Translations under genes and position numbers: made by a program
The notes under the pieces: model-generated
The model's database searches: none
Told to the model about the DNA's origin: nothing
Seen by the model: the letters and a program-made list of their open reading frames with translations, nothing else
Assembly: GCA_011109175.1 (NCBI GenBank)
Contig: RDEW01000032.1
Span: forward strand, 22,459-86,458
Direction: 5' to 3'
Source of the DNA: Dicyema japonicum
Taxonomy: Eukaryota; Dicyemida; Rhombozoa; Dicyemidae
DNA length: 64,000 nt
Part shown: positions 46,024-56,615 of the stretch, piece after piece
How the letters are laid out: the number at the start of each line of letters is the position of its first letter
Position numbering within the stretch: position 1 is the stretch's first letter

Positions 46024-46589
46024 TAAAATGTAACAGGGTGCCCATTGTTAACGAGTGGTCCATGTAACAGCTTTTATAAAAAAGTCTACACAAGTAAGTA
46101 AAACTCTTTGCAATAGATTGCGGATTACCTATATAAATTAAAATAAAAAAACCAGTATTGGCGATAATTTCTACAACTTTATATTAATTCACTTGCCATG
46201 AATAGTTAGCGTACTCATAGGCATTCATTAATGAAAATAGTTTTATCCTGGTTAGTCTTCTAAAAAATTCAATATTTTTTTTGGAAATTGAGGTTGTTTG
46301 CGATTTGATGTGTTCTAATAAGCAAAATTAGATTTTGAATATAACCATAAGATAAATAGTTCCTTTTATATTTTCTTATTTTTTTAACAGGTCCCACGAA
46401 ATTGTTGCACGCTTTGTTAATAATAATAATAATAACAGCCTTTTTCTGGGAGCCGTCGTGGTATTAGCTCCGCATAGGCAGAACACACACTTTATTTAAG
46501 TAAAGAACAGTTAATTTTAACTAATCGTAAAACCAAGGAATGATATTCACTTCTATTTTCTTATTCTTGTGTTTAAGTCCTTTCAAGAC
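46024..46589. other. no supported gene; (TAA) microsatellite
   Basis: AT-rich. A short AATAATAATAATAAT run at about 46.42 kb. Nothing else recognised. Confidence 0.4.
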
Positions 46590-46756
46590 AATCCAGTTCC
46601 GCAATGAGAGTCCACTGATGACGGCGTCACTCGTCAAACCTTTTTAGCATCGTAGATGCGTGGAACCTACTACCAGGTGAACAGCAGCGAGAATCGAACC
46701 CGTAACCTAAGTCACTTTAGCCCGACACCTAACCACTATGCTACCCGGCTCGCTTA
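46590..46756 (-). repeat. tRNA-derived SINE
   Basis: The minus strand begins GAGCCGGGTAGCATAGTGGT (clear A box, GTAGCATAGTGG) and has GGTTACGGGTTCGATTCTCG (perfect B box GGTTCGATTC) about 30 bases later, followed by a body containing TTGACGAGTGACGCCGTCAT. The tRNA-like part (46753-46688) is the best in the window, but lacks a matched acceptor stem and is fused to the SINE body, so it is not called as a tRNA. Confidence 0.7.
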
Positions 46757-46799
46757 TTATTATTATAAGCAACTACATAGAATCATATAAACTATAATT

Positions 46800-47085
46800 C
46801 TATTCGTGCCGCGTCCGAACAATCCTCTTAATTAGCCTTTCCCATCCCCTCCTGTCCGATGCCAAGTTCCGCAGACTACTAAGGTCTTCACCGTCCTTTA
46901 GTTGTCTGGTTACTGATCTCAGGTCACCATTAAGGACTTCCGGAAGAGTTATTCTTGGAACGACCTCTGAACATCTCCCCTGACGTATCGAAAGTATTCT
47001 TCCATGACGACGTTTGCTGGCGTGTCTTTTTCCAATCTGAGAATATGGCCAAACAATCTCCAGCTCGCTTTGTTATTTAAATTAT
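46800..47085 (-). mobile_element. LINE (group b) ORF2 C-terminal tail
   Basis: Minus strand: WPYSQIGKRHASKRRHGRIL, then VVPRITLPEVLNGDLRSVTR and RGWERLIKRIVRTRHE, with a stop. Same block order as the tail of the element at 17.6 kb (RPRITLPEVLHKDLTNVGRK). 5'-truncated. Confidence 0.7.
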
Positions 47086-47194
47086 TTAAATAAATTTGTT
47101 TTTTAAGTATATCAAAATTTAAAATTCAGGAATTAAAAAATCGACCCCTGATCAATAAAAATCGCCATTTTTGAATAACACTGGTCTCGGGAAT

Positions 47195-47310
47195 CAAATT
47201 TCTGCACGCACAGTAGATCTCTGTGAGTGCTGCTGGCTTTTTGAGCGAATTTTGCTCACCATTTTTAGATAGAATAGCCACGCAATCGTGACGATACTGT
47301 ATGACACTCG
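47195..47310 (-). repeat. MASEI motif copy, inverted
   Basis: Minus strand: ATTGCGTGGCTATTCTATCT, AAAATGGTGAGCAAAATTCG, AAAAAGCCAGCAGC, and the peptide start MVSKIRSKSQQHSQRSTVRA. The most diverged copy that still keeps an open start. Confidence 0.4.
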
Positions 47311-48169
47311 GCTTATTGTTTCTTTTAAATAAATTATTTGTTCTTCTGTATGATTTGAATATATTTGTTCAAGAAGAGTAAAGATTATTTGTATGATGCA
47401 AGACATTGAAGTAATTTTTAAATCAACTGTAAGTGAGAAAACCAATTACAAGTACAAACCCGTAATGCTTATCAATGGAAGCAGATATTTGGATTGAACA
47501 GAGGGAAATCGATATCTTGGACTGTTAAGATCTTAAAAAATTACTATAGATGCAAGAAAACGAGTAGAGTGTTTAGAACATATTCATAGCATTAAATTAA
47601 TACGCATTCTCTTTTTACAATTTCTATATAAACATTGAACAATATGAGTTTGGGGATATCCATGTCGAGGTTCGTTGTATTTTCTGAGGTACGATTGCAT
47701 GTGAGATCCTCGAACAATGAAAGACTATACCTTCCCATATATAAACTTGGAAGAGTTTAGCATCAGCTAAGGCGATTTATGGCAACATACAATAGTGAAA
47801 GCTGATTTTAGAGATGACAGGTATACCAGCAACCATAAGAGATCTGAGAAAACAGTCGATTATCTAACAACAAGGTTGAATAGTGATTATTTAGGATTTC
47901 AAATGAGGCAATTAGATGTCTTAGTTTAAATTTGCGACGAAAATGTGGAATTAAACAATCAAAAAACTAAAATTCGCTCTTAGTTTTTTGTCCAGGCAAT
48001 AGTAAATATTATTAAATTCGAGTTGATACGACACTATGACTGACGTTTAACTAAACTCGATATTTTTGTTTTATATAAACTGACAAATGAGATTGCTCTA
48101 AAAGAGGATGGAATCACATATCGGGAGATTATTAATTTAAACAGAAAACCACTTTCATAATCATAAGTA
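47311..48169. other. no supported gene
   Basis: Mixed-composition sequence without long frames or recognised repeats. Confidence 0.4.
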
Positions 48170-48470
48170 AACAAAATTTAAGTGATCGCGATTCCTTCAA
48201 CAGTCTTCGCATCGATTCTTAATGTTCCGACTGCGTTCCTGTTCATTTCCGATATCGACGTGGTCCGCATACTCGATTCCTTCGTAGGGGAACTGTTAGA
48301 GTCGCTTCTATTATATTTTCAAGGTTTCTGGGAAAGATTTCTACACGGAAAATTTCCTTAGAGATTTGCTGCCTTCAATTAAATGTTGCAGATCTTGTCC
48401 AAGTTCGTAGCAAAAGGTTACATGCGTATCGTATTGTAGACTTGATGAACTGTTTGTATATGACATCTAG
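48170..48470 (-). mobile_element. L2-like LINE 3' end
   Basis: Very similar in order to 53.75-54.10 kb: GTGGTCCGCATACTC, TCCTTCG.AGGGG.ACT and TTTTC.AGG.TTCT.G. On the minus strand it holds the end of the thumb and the 3' untranslated region. Confidence 0.55.
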
Positions 48471-49090
48471 TCAACTAAGTTTTTTTTGTCTAATAGGTTT
48501 CCCAATAACGTTTTCAGGAAGTTAATTTTTCTCATACATGTCAATAACATATTTTCGACGTGTTTTGTAAAGGTTAAGAATGTGTAACAGTGTCTGGTAC
48601 ATTTATTTCAATATTTTTTATCAACAATTTATTAGATCCTCAAATCTTTCGATATATCTGCAAATGGTTAAAACATCAGAAAAAGTAATTTATATTTTTT
48701 TAATAAAAGACAATTATTTAAAAAAGAAACAAATGTTAGTTGAGGAAGCAGGCATCGTAGATCGCAAACGAGTCCTTTCGGAGTGTGGCCATTTACATTT
48801 AAAAAACTTTTTTTATAAAAGAATGAAATAGAAAGCTGTAGTGTGAATATCCGTACAAAACGTAATACTCTGGGGTTGATTAAATGGTTTTTAACTTCCT
48901 TCAATGACTAACACAGGTAGTCTATCTTGTTTGCTTCTTTATAAACTGTCTAATTTACTATACTGCAATAACTTAGTTTTTAATTTATGTATTGATTAAC
49001 CACCTGCTTACAATCTGTGCTAAGCACAACACAAACAGTCATAATTAATTAATCCATGAAAGGAACGCAATTGATAATGTCTGCTTGTGT
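48471..49090. other. no supported gene
   Basis: A plus frame at 48580-48831 (83 codons, Lys/Ile/Tyr-rich) and an overlapping minus frame lack homology. Start of the next SINE copy near 49.04 kb. Confidence 0.35.
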
Positions 49091-49268
49091 TGACAAATTC
49101 TATCTCCAATAGAACATTACAGGCAATAGCCTCTTCCATTTTTGTCCCATGTCATACCGTAGCGGACATCACTTCATTCTTTGGCGGAATAGTTTTCATA
49201 ATGCAATGTTCATCAGAGTATTTGGTCACGGAGAAAAGTAGGAAGATCCCTTTTTTTAACTAATGTGT
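49040..49268 (-). repeat. SINE family copy (3 of 3)
   Basis: TTAATTAATCCA.GAAAGGAA, GACATCACTTCATTCTTTGG, GGAATAGTTTTCATAATG and GGAAGATCCC in the same order as 34.50-34.75 kb. The tRNA-like head is missing. Confidence 0.55.
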
Positions 49269-49499
49269 CGTGGTTGGATCTGTCTTTTTAAAATCCAAAA
49301 GTATAAAGTTAAAAATTTACAATATTGAGTATAACAAATATATATTTTATTAATTATATAACACGCTACTTGTTGTGATCTTTGTGGTGCTAAGAAAAAA
49401 GAAGAGAAAAAGAAAAAGAAAGGAAAATCAGAAAACTAATCAGGTTAAGTCTGACTCTGTTCACTGCCTATCTATAGATCACATTACATTCGAAGAAAT

Positions 49500-50625
49500 A
49501 CTACTTTTACCTGAGAGATGAAAGAACGGTGCGTGTCTTGTGGATATTGCAACGCGAGGAATTACCGGTTGAATTGCACATCTTGCGGGAGATTTTTCCA
49601 CCTCGGATGTGTCCGAATGTCAAAATTGTCAGCGAGATCTCTTTACAAATGGGACTACGCATACTGCATTGATGCCGACCCCGCTCGGTGCTGTCATCCG
49701 GCTGAATTCAGTCATCCCTCTTATTCTTATTCTGGACAAATCGAACCCTTTTAAGTTCGCCTATCGGAGAGTCGGAAAGGTAGACGGATTCCACTGAGGA
49801 TAACAAAGGCCGGTCGAATTACCGCTGCTGAATGCCTCACGTCATTAATTTATGAAGATTCTAAAACATTTCAAGAGAGAGTGAACCGAAAAATGATAGA
49901 AGGGTACGTTCGCGCTGCTGTAAGAGTACCGTCTTGTGACGAATAATTGTTGAAGCCGTGTCGAGAAGTCTTGGAGATACTGAAAAGGAATCACCCTGCT
50001 CCACCACCGAACCAGCGGAACTTGACAATAACAGAAGACCTTCCGGCATTTATTCCAACGGAATTTGAAGTAGTGCGTGGAATAAAGTCTTTTGCTCCCT
50101 GTAACGGACTGCGCCAAGCCATGTAAAGGACTTAACCTCCGAAGCTACTGCTGAATCTGGCCGTACCTTGTTAACGTCTATCAACTTGTTGCTCACTCGA
50201 ATAGTTAATGATGATATTCAAAATTTGCTAGAAATCTATTTTTGTGGAAATCTATTGGTATTCCGAAAAGGAGATGGAGGTGTCTGCCAAATTGCGATCG
50301 GTACATACTTTTGAAGACTTGCTGCTAAATTTGCTGCCCGGAGGGTCTCCCACAATATTGCTGAAAAGCTGTTCCCGACTCATCTTCGGGTAAGATTGAT
50401 CGGTGGTTGCGAGGCAGCAGTCCACGCTGTGAGGAGCTACTTCAACAACAATAATTCCCAGACACAAAGGCTAGGACTGAAGCTTGATGTATCAAATGCC
50501 TTCAGCTCGCTGAGGAGAGAGTGTATTTTAGATACCTGTTAGAAGAGAGCTCCAGAGATTGGCTGACTTTACCATCGACTGTATTTATGAAAAACAAATT
50601 CTGACTGTCATACGTAAATAAAAAT
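49500..50625 (+). mobile_element. restriction-like-endonuclease LINE, 5' part with PHD-like finger
   Basis: Frame 49518-49754 encodes a zinc-binding finger: ERCVSCGYCNARNYRLNCTS then CGRFFHLGCVRMSKLSARSL and WDYAYC, with the Cys4-His-Cys3-like spacing of a PHD finger. Then, in broken frames: HVKDLTSEATAESGRTLLTS, LLVFRKGDGGV, RLAAKFAARRVSHNIAEKLF, GGCEAAVHAVRSYFNNNN (50.41 kb) and GLKLDVSNAFSSLRREC (RT catalytic D, 50.5 kb). It stops where an opposite-strand LINE begins (50.65 kb), so its RT core and nuclease are missing. It complements the 36.9 kb copy, which lacks the front. Confidence 0.7.
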
Positions 50626-50649
50626 AGCATTACATGCTGCAAAAGTATT

Positions 50650-52210
50650 TTGATGAATCAAAACCTCCTCCACCGTTATCGGCTTGTACATAGCATTCGG
50701 GTTCCCCCTAAAAGAAACTCAGCTTGCGCCTCTCCAAGCAGATGGCGGGCAGACCTTTCGCCGAATTCACCTGGTCGAACTGCAGTGACTGCCCCAAAGC
50801 TACCTGCGAAGATGTTCCTAATTTCAGTCGGGTCCGAGGTTTTAGAACCGACGCACGACTCAAGATACGTGCAGTCGACTCTTTTTCTCTGCCCGACAGG
50901 AGCTTCAATTGACTCCAGAAGTCCGGCCATGCGGGGTTCACCCTTTCGCAGGTCCTCCTCCATTTGTCGTTCATCTTATTTCCCTTCTCAGGCTATTAGC
51001 CTTTTTCTGGTAGTAGATCCGATTTTCTTCATATATGCAATTCGAGCGGAATCTCAGATACTTCTTTCAAAGTGTTATTTTACTCGAAATCAGGCCTGGT
51101 ATCCGCGCGAAGCTTTCACCATGCAGACGTAACCGGAAGTTACTCCGCATGTATTCCTCAAGGATACCACACAGGGTGGCATCCATTTCCTCCACGTCTG
51201 CATCACTGCAAGCTTTCCCTTTAAGAGGAGGGAGTTTGCTATCCATGAACGACTCCAGGTTATCCCAACTGCCAGAGCCCAAGTCGGGCCTAAGATCGAA
51301 CAGGTACGTGAAGATCGGTGAGTTGGGGACGGTAATCGCATCCATGTCCCTAAGAACACGAGGTACAGAGAGCATACCAGTTAACAATGGAGCGATTACG
51401 ACCATTTCCAGGTAGTCCTTCCTCTTGTACCCTTGTGGTTGGGATCCGTTGATGTAGAGCCCAAGATCCCCCGCTAGGTTCGGCAGTGCTGATCCAGCTC
51501 TTATATTAGTAAAGCAGCCAAAATCCAAATTCTTAGCATTCAGATTGCCAAAAATAACACAATGGAAATATATGTCGAGGGCAATTTTAATGTGACCCTT
51601 ACACAACCACAGCAAAATCCTAACGCGTAAAAGTATAAGCTCGCAATGAGGGCACTGGGATATACCGTGGACGACAGCTGCTAGACTCGTCCTCCAACTG
51701 ATATTAGTGCCCGAACCTCGATCTGTGTCACTCCACAAGAGATGACAGCTAGTATAGCCTTCAAAGTCTGCAACAGCCGATCCTTACAATTGATCTCGTT
51801 AAGGACCAAGATGTCGATCTCCAGGGAGTCCATTAGATCCTTGATGGCCTTCCTTCTTTTCCGGAGGGACCTAACGTTAACCGAAATGATGCGCAACTTC
51901 ACTTCGGAGCATTCACCTTCCTATCGCAGAGCGCAAAGTCCCTAAGCGCATAAGGGAACGTTGAGCCAGATTTGCTGCAGTAGCGACTTACCACACGGTG
52001 GACAGCGCTTACATCGCTGGCCACTCCAGAGGAGGGCGCTTGCCTTCTCCCCTGTACTACCTTCTCTGTAGCCTTATGAAACAGGGCCACTTCGAGTGGC
52101 CGCCCTGTGTCCTTCCTCTTTACAGTTCACGCACTTGAGAGAGCTGACTCTGGATTGACAGGCCTTCTGCGAATATGGGCCCCTCTCAATACTGCAAGAT
52201 TTATTGTTTC
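50650..52210 (-). mobile_element. LINE with gag-like knuckle and apurinic-type endonuclease
   Basis: Minus-strand order: a retroviral-type zinc knuckle remnant near 52.13 kb (CVNCKEEGHRAAT, last Cys lost), end of ORF1 (51.9-52.1 kb), then ORF2 starting VKLRIISVNVRSLRKRRKAI (51.9 kb), EINCKD (catalytic Glu region), GNLNAKNLDFG (GDxNA, 51.55 kb), a long frame to 51067 with LPNLAGDLGLYINGSQPQGY, and a post-EN linker (EEDLRKGEPRMAGLLESIEA) to 50.68 kb. RT missing. Two-ORF LINE, likely of the I or Jockey side; not the L2-like group. Confidence 0.65.
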
Positions 52211-52379
52211 TTTTCTTTAAACATAATTTCCTCTATTGCTATATGAAAGAATAATTTTAATTCAATTTTACTACCTACTTGTTTAATTTTGATAAATTTT
52301 TTCTAGTAGAATTCTACAAATTTTAACCAACTTTCCTTTCTTTAAAATTATGTTTAATAAATACCTTGTTAATATTATT

Positions 52380-52525
52380 TCAGATGAAGAAACACCTTTT
52401 AAATATTACTTCAGATGGATTATCAGAAGACCAAATGAAGAGAGTCCGGATGTTGCTGAAGCTGGGATCACTTAATTAGTTTTTTTTACCCCAAGATCAC
52501 CGGATTAGAAAAGTTAAAACTTAAC
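52380..52525 (+). repeat. LINE 3' tail with GATC stem
   Basis: CGGATGTTGCTGAAGCTGGG, then ATCACTTAATTAGTT and AAGATCACCGG: the same 3' end seen at 58.78-58.87 kb. Probably a very short 5'-truncated copy. Confidence 0.5.
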
Positions 52526-52619
52526 TACTAACTAAGTGATCCCGGTTTTCCGGGTTCTGAATCTCGTTCGGGGTCCTCGAAGATCCAACTGAATTGGTAG
52601 AAACAGGGACGGTCTCATT

Positions 52620-53050
52620 CTTTATAGATTTCCCGCATTTTCTAGATAGTCAGTTATAGAGAGTGAAAGTGGACAGTCGGTTTTTATTACCCACTTTAGA
52701 AATGACTTCACTCTCCACCTTAGGTGTTCTTTAACATTCAATACGTTATCCGCATTTTTCTTATTTATTATTTTCAAGAAAGCAAGTTGTGCGGCTTCTA
52801 ATTTTTGAGACGACGACTCAGATATCATCGAGCTCCAGGAGGGACATGTACATTCGATTACTGGAAGTATGTATTGTCTGTAAATTTTCTGTAGTAAGAA
52901 GATGTTGTGCCCGATTGGTGATCGAGACAAAATTTTCAATATGTTGGTTCTCCTCCTGACTTTGTTAATAACGTCATTGACATGTTGGACGAATGTCAGG
53001 AGAGTATCCAACTTCAATCCTAGTACTGTTGGAAAAAATTTCATATCCAA
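52620..53050 (-). mobile_element. LINE RT thumb and C-terminus
   Basis: Open frame of 142 codons: TVLGLKLDTLLTFVQHVNDV, then KIYRQYILPVIECTCPSWSS, EAAQLAFLKIINK and LRWRVKSFLKWV. The order LG..LD..LTF..H......I..LYR.YI.P...Y is the thumb of CR1/Jockey-type LINEs. Intact frame, unlike its neighbours. Confidence 0.65.
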
Positions 53051-53099
53051 ACAATTTGATTTTGGGAGAAAATAACGATCTTCTATATGTAGAGAAAAT

Positions 53100-53215
53100 T
53101 GTTATAAACGACTTTCCTGTAGAAACTTCCAGTCGATTTGATGTGAACCTAATTAGTTAGTTTTGACCTATCGTTCCTGGTGATCTTGGGTTAAATAAAA
53201 TTACTTCAGATGTAT
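53100..53215 (+). repeat. LINE 3' tail
   Basis: CCTAATTAGTTAGTTTTGAC, CTATCGTTCCTGGTGATCTT and GGGTTAAATAAAATTA: the standard L2-like tail (compare 58.80 kb). Confidence 0.55.
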
Positions 53216-53502
53216 ATCCAATTGAATTAAATTTATTTTTACTAGAATTGTTTTTAATAGTAGCATTTGTGACTGCTCATATCAGTTCGTCTATTTTTGT
53301 ATATTTCTTTATTTTCAAAAAACAATTATGCAACAAGTGTGAAACACAAGTCATATAAAATAATCTTTGATAGATTATTTTTAACGCTTTACTGTCTAAA
53401 TTCAATAATATGGATAATACCAGAAATTATATATGGAGCACCATCGGATAGTGACAATAATATTTTCTCGTTCATCTGGATATATTGGACAATATGATAA
53501 GA
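53216..53502 (+). CDS. unrecognised membrane-segment ORF(s)
   Basis: Two plus-strand frames, each strongly hydrophobic. First: ELNLFLLELFLIVAFVTAHI then SSSIFVYFF (to about 53.3 kb). Second (to TGA 53500): KSYKIIFDRLFLTLYCLNSI then IWIIPEIIYGAPSDSDNN. They meet at an apparent one-base shift in the T-run near 53296, and read as one membrane protein if joined. Several helix-like stretches with a basic loop (KHKSYK) suggest a multi-pass protein such as a receptor fragment, but no family motif is decisive. Confidence 0.3.
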
Positions 53503-53729
53503 TTTGGGACGACGGAGAAGAATCGAGAAATTTGCATTCGATAAGATAAAAATCAGACGAATTTTTTATGCTTTCAATCGATCCTAATACAAACGACTGT
53601 CCTCTAACATCAGATTCTATTATGAATCTGTTGTGATTTTTCTATGAAATCAAATTCCCTTGATTCGTACTCATGGCTATTTTGTAAACATTAATAAATA
53701 CCTAACAAATTCTTGCTCTAAATGGTCAT

Positions 53730-54185
53730 ATCCAAAATAAACAAATTCAGGTGATCCCAGCATCCCTTAGGAGTCTCCGCATCTTTTCTTGGTGTCCCAA
53801 CTGCGTTCCTGCGCATTCATAACATGAACGTGGTCCGCATACTCAAGTCCTTCGCAGGGGCACTATTCCAGTCGCCTCTATCACATTTTTCTAGGCTTCT
53901 AGACAGGATTTCCACTCGGGGATATTTCCTTAGTAGGTTTGCTGCCTTTACTTGAATGCTGCATATTTTGTCCAAATTCAGTGCAGAAAGGTTAGATTCT
54001 CAGATATTACATGCGTATCCTATTGTAGCCTCGATGAACTGTTTGTAAATGAAATACCAGAGAACTCAGATCTTTTACGTCTCATAGGATCGCAAGAACG
54101 CCTTTGGAAAGTTATTATCTTTTTACAAGTCATATCATAATTTCGATATGTTTTATAAATGTTAGAAATGTGTCCAAGGTGACTC
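53730..54185 (-). mobile_element. L2-like LINE 3' end (thumb and UTR)
   Basis: Minus strand: FIYKQFIEATIGYACNI then ESNLSALNLDKICSIQVKAA, which parallels LYKQYVEPTIGYACAAWGSN of the 29.4 kb element. It ends GGGATCACCTGAATTTGTTT (53.75 kb). Confidence 0.7.
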
Positions 54186-54439
54186 CCAGGATTTTATGGA
54201 ATTTGTTTTGCGGGATAATCTTCCACATAGTGTGACGTCAATTGATACTTTCCCGAGTCTTCTGTTTGTCGTGAATAGGGTCTACACCGACTTCTCCGAG
54301 CTAGCAGTCAATTGATCTTCCCAAAGCCATAACCTTAATTTATTCATATTGTCCTGTATTCTTCTCGTTGATTCCACAATACTCACATCCCACGTTTTTT
54401 TTTATTTTTTAACAACCCCGGGAACACCAAGAAAGAAAG

Positions 54440-55965
54440 ACAAAAAGTCAAACAGTTAGGTGATCCCAGTCCTCGCAATCAATTGTGCCATTCGACGTCT
54501 GTGATATTGCATCGTTCCCACTACTTTCCAAAAGAGCCTGCTCTCGGTCTTGCAGAGGAATCCGATCGGGGAGGGGAATTTCTTATCCAATCGGTTTACT
54601 CTTGCATGGAAAAAATCAGGCGAAGCGGATTTCCATCTTCCTCACAGACGCGAAGAATCCACGACTACGGATCTTAGCTTCCATGAGTAGTGGGTCGACT
54701 GTTGATCCACTACGTGGGCAAAGCATACTGATTGTTTTCTGGTGTATCGAGTTGACTCTGGACTATAACTCGATAGCGAATCTCCATGCAACGGAAACAA
54801 ACTCAACAGCAGGCGCGATTGTTTGTTGGTAGAGGCTAGAAATGGAAAAGTCCATGTTCCTTGTGGTCCTACGGACAAGGGTGCGTAAAACGTTAATTTC
54901 TGGAGGCCCCTGGTAATCATGTCTTTTGCGTGGAGTTGAAATTTAGTAGACTGTCGTACTTGACTCAAGGACAGTGGGGGATCTTTCACTGGAATCCGAG
55001 TGGGACCAATAAAAATACTCAGTTCATCCTTAGAACGAAGTAAAAGTGAACAGGTGGACTTGGTTGCAGAAATCGTAAGTCGATTGTCTGAAGTCGATTG
55101 TCAACAATCCAATCCGAGTGTTCAATTTTGCCTGAGTTTTAAAGATGCGACTTGCGTCGAGCGGTTCCGTATTGCAATAACTACATCGTCTGCGTAGGAT
55201 AATAGCAGGGAATCTTCGTTTCCATCATTAGGTAGGTCGTGTAGGAATAGGTTGAATAGAATTGGAGTAAGTGGAGACCCCTGGGATACCCGTTCGGTAG
55301 TAATCGTGATCCAGATTTGAGATCACCACTGACTACTCATCCACGTCTTCCAGACAAAAAGTTGGCCAGCCATAATTTAACATTTGGACGAATATTAGTA
55401 GAAAATATTTTCTAAACAGGATTTTCCTCGAAACAGTGTCAAAGGCTTTGTTGATGTCAATAGAAACCAAGATTGCGCGCTAGTGAGGCAGAGGATGGGT
55501 GTTAAAACCTTAGGCAATGAACTGCGAGAGGGTTGCCAAGTATTTAGCAGTGGACCTACCGCGGAAGAAACCATGTTCAAATATAGGACGTGGAAGATAC
55601 GGAAATGACTGATAATAAAAGTTTCTCCATAATTTTTGACAGTGAGCTGGTAACGGAAATAGGCCTGTAAGAGGCAGGTTCTGTCTCTGGTTTCCCAGCC
55701 TTCAATATCGTCTGATGATAGAATTCTTCCAAATCTTGGGAATAATATTATAGTAATGGACAGGTTGTATATTTGCGTGAGTAGCCACTTGCGTAGTAGC
55801 TTAGGTGTTTTAGGTGAATAGAAGATACTTTGTCAGGCCCGCACGCCCGTGAGCTCTTTAATCTGGTGATCACATCCAAGACTTGGTCATCTGTGAATAG
55901 TTCGTAGTAAAGTTCCTTCTTTTCGTGATAAGGTTCGTGGTAAGCTAGGACTCTTTATTAAAGAG
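54440..55965 (-). mobile_element. L2-like LINE RT, several shifts
   Basis: Minus strand: the RT block SVTSSLSKIMEKLLLS (55.65 kb), KLWLANFLSGRRG near 55.36 kb, SQGSPLTPILFNLFLHDLPN (55.28-55.22 kb) and LLLSYADDVVIAIRNRS (intact YADD at 55.19 kb). The frame is broken in the palm/thumb (55.1 kb); a further frame of 115 codons (54642-54989) follows. Its 3' UTR runs to about 54.44 kb with the GTGATC... tail in CTAGGTGATCCCAG form. Confidence 0.75.
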
Positions 55966-56615
55966 AGGTCAGTCTCATTTTCGCTGAGGAGTGCCCAGAG
56001 TTCAGATTTTCTTCCTGATCCCATTCGTATTCAGTTGTATAATTGTAAAACCTCTCAATGGACCAAGATTGGTTTCGACGTCTCCACATAGAAGAATTAA
56101 ATGTCTGGATAAATGGGGATACCAGACAGGGTCGAAGACACAGGAGATGAAAGGACCACCGGACGGTAAGGAGAAGCTGTTGGCTCTTTTCGTTCTCTTT
56201 TGGAATGGGTGACATTATTTCTGGTGAGGCACATGACACCACACTAACAACATAAAATATTTATCCCACGTTTTGAACGTGACATAACTAAGAATAGTAA
56301 TGATACACTTGTTTAATATTTTATTTTTATTAAAAATTAATTAAAATTAAAAAAATGGCATTTATGTCAACTAAAACGAATTATGGCATTTAAAACTAAT
56401 TTGTTTAAAACTAATCCGCCATCCCACGCTTCCTTAGCAAATAATCAAGAATTCTCGGTGGAGGATTATTGATGTTTTTAGTGAGGGTCTTTTGTTCACC
56501 GATGTCACCCCGTTTTTATTTTCTCTTTGCGAAGGAGACTCTATTCTGGAGCAAATTTCTATTGAAGTTCCTTTTCACCCTCAAGACGTTTTAGACTGTG
56601 TAATATATATATCCA
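55966..56615. other. no supported gene
   Basis: Frames at 55958-56242 (minus) and 55991-56212 (plus) overlap each other. The minus one may be the linker between EN and RT of the LINE on the left. AT-rich spacer from 56.25 kb. Confidence 0.35.

Noticed and set aside
46688-46756. A working tRNA gene on the minus strand
   Set aside because: The A and B boxes are very good, but the acceptor ends do not pair and the sequence continues straight into a SINE body shared with other loci.
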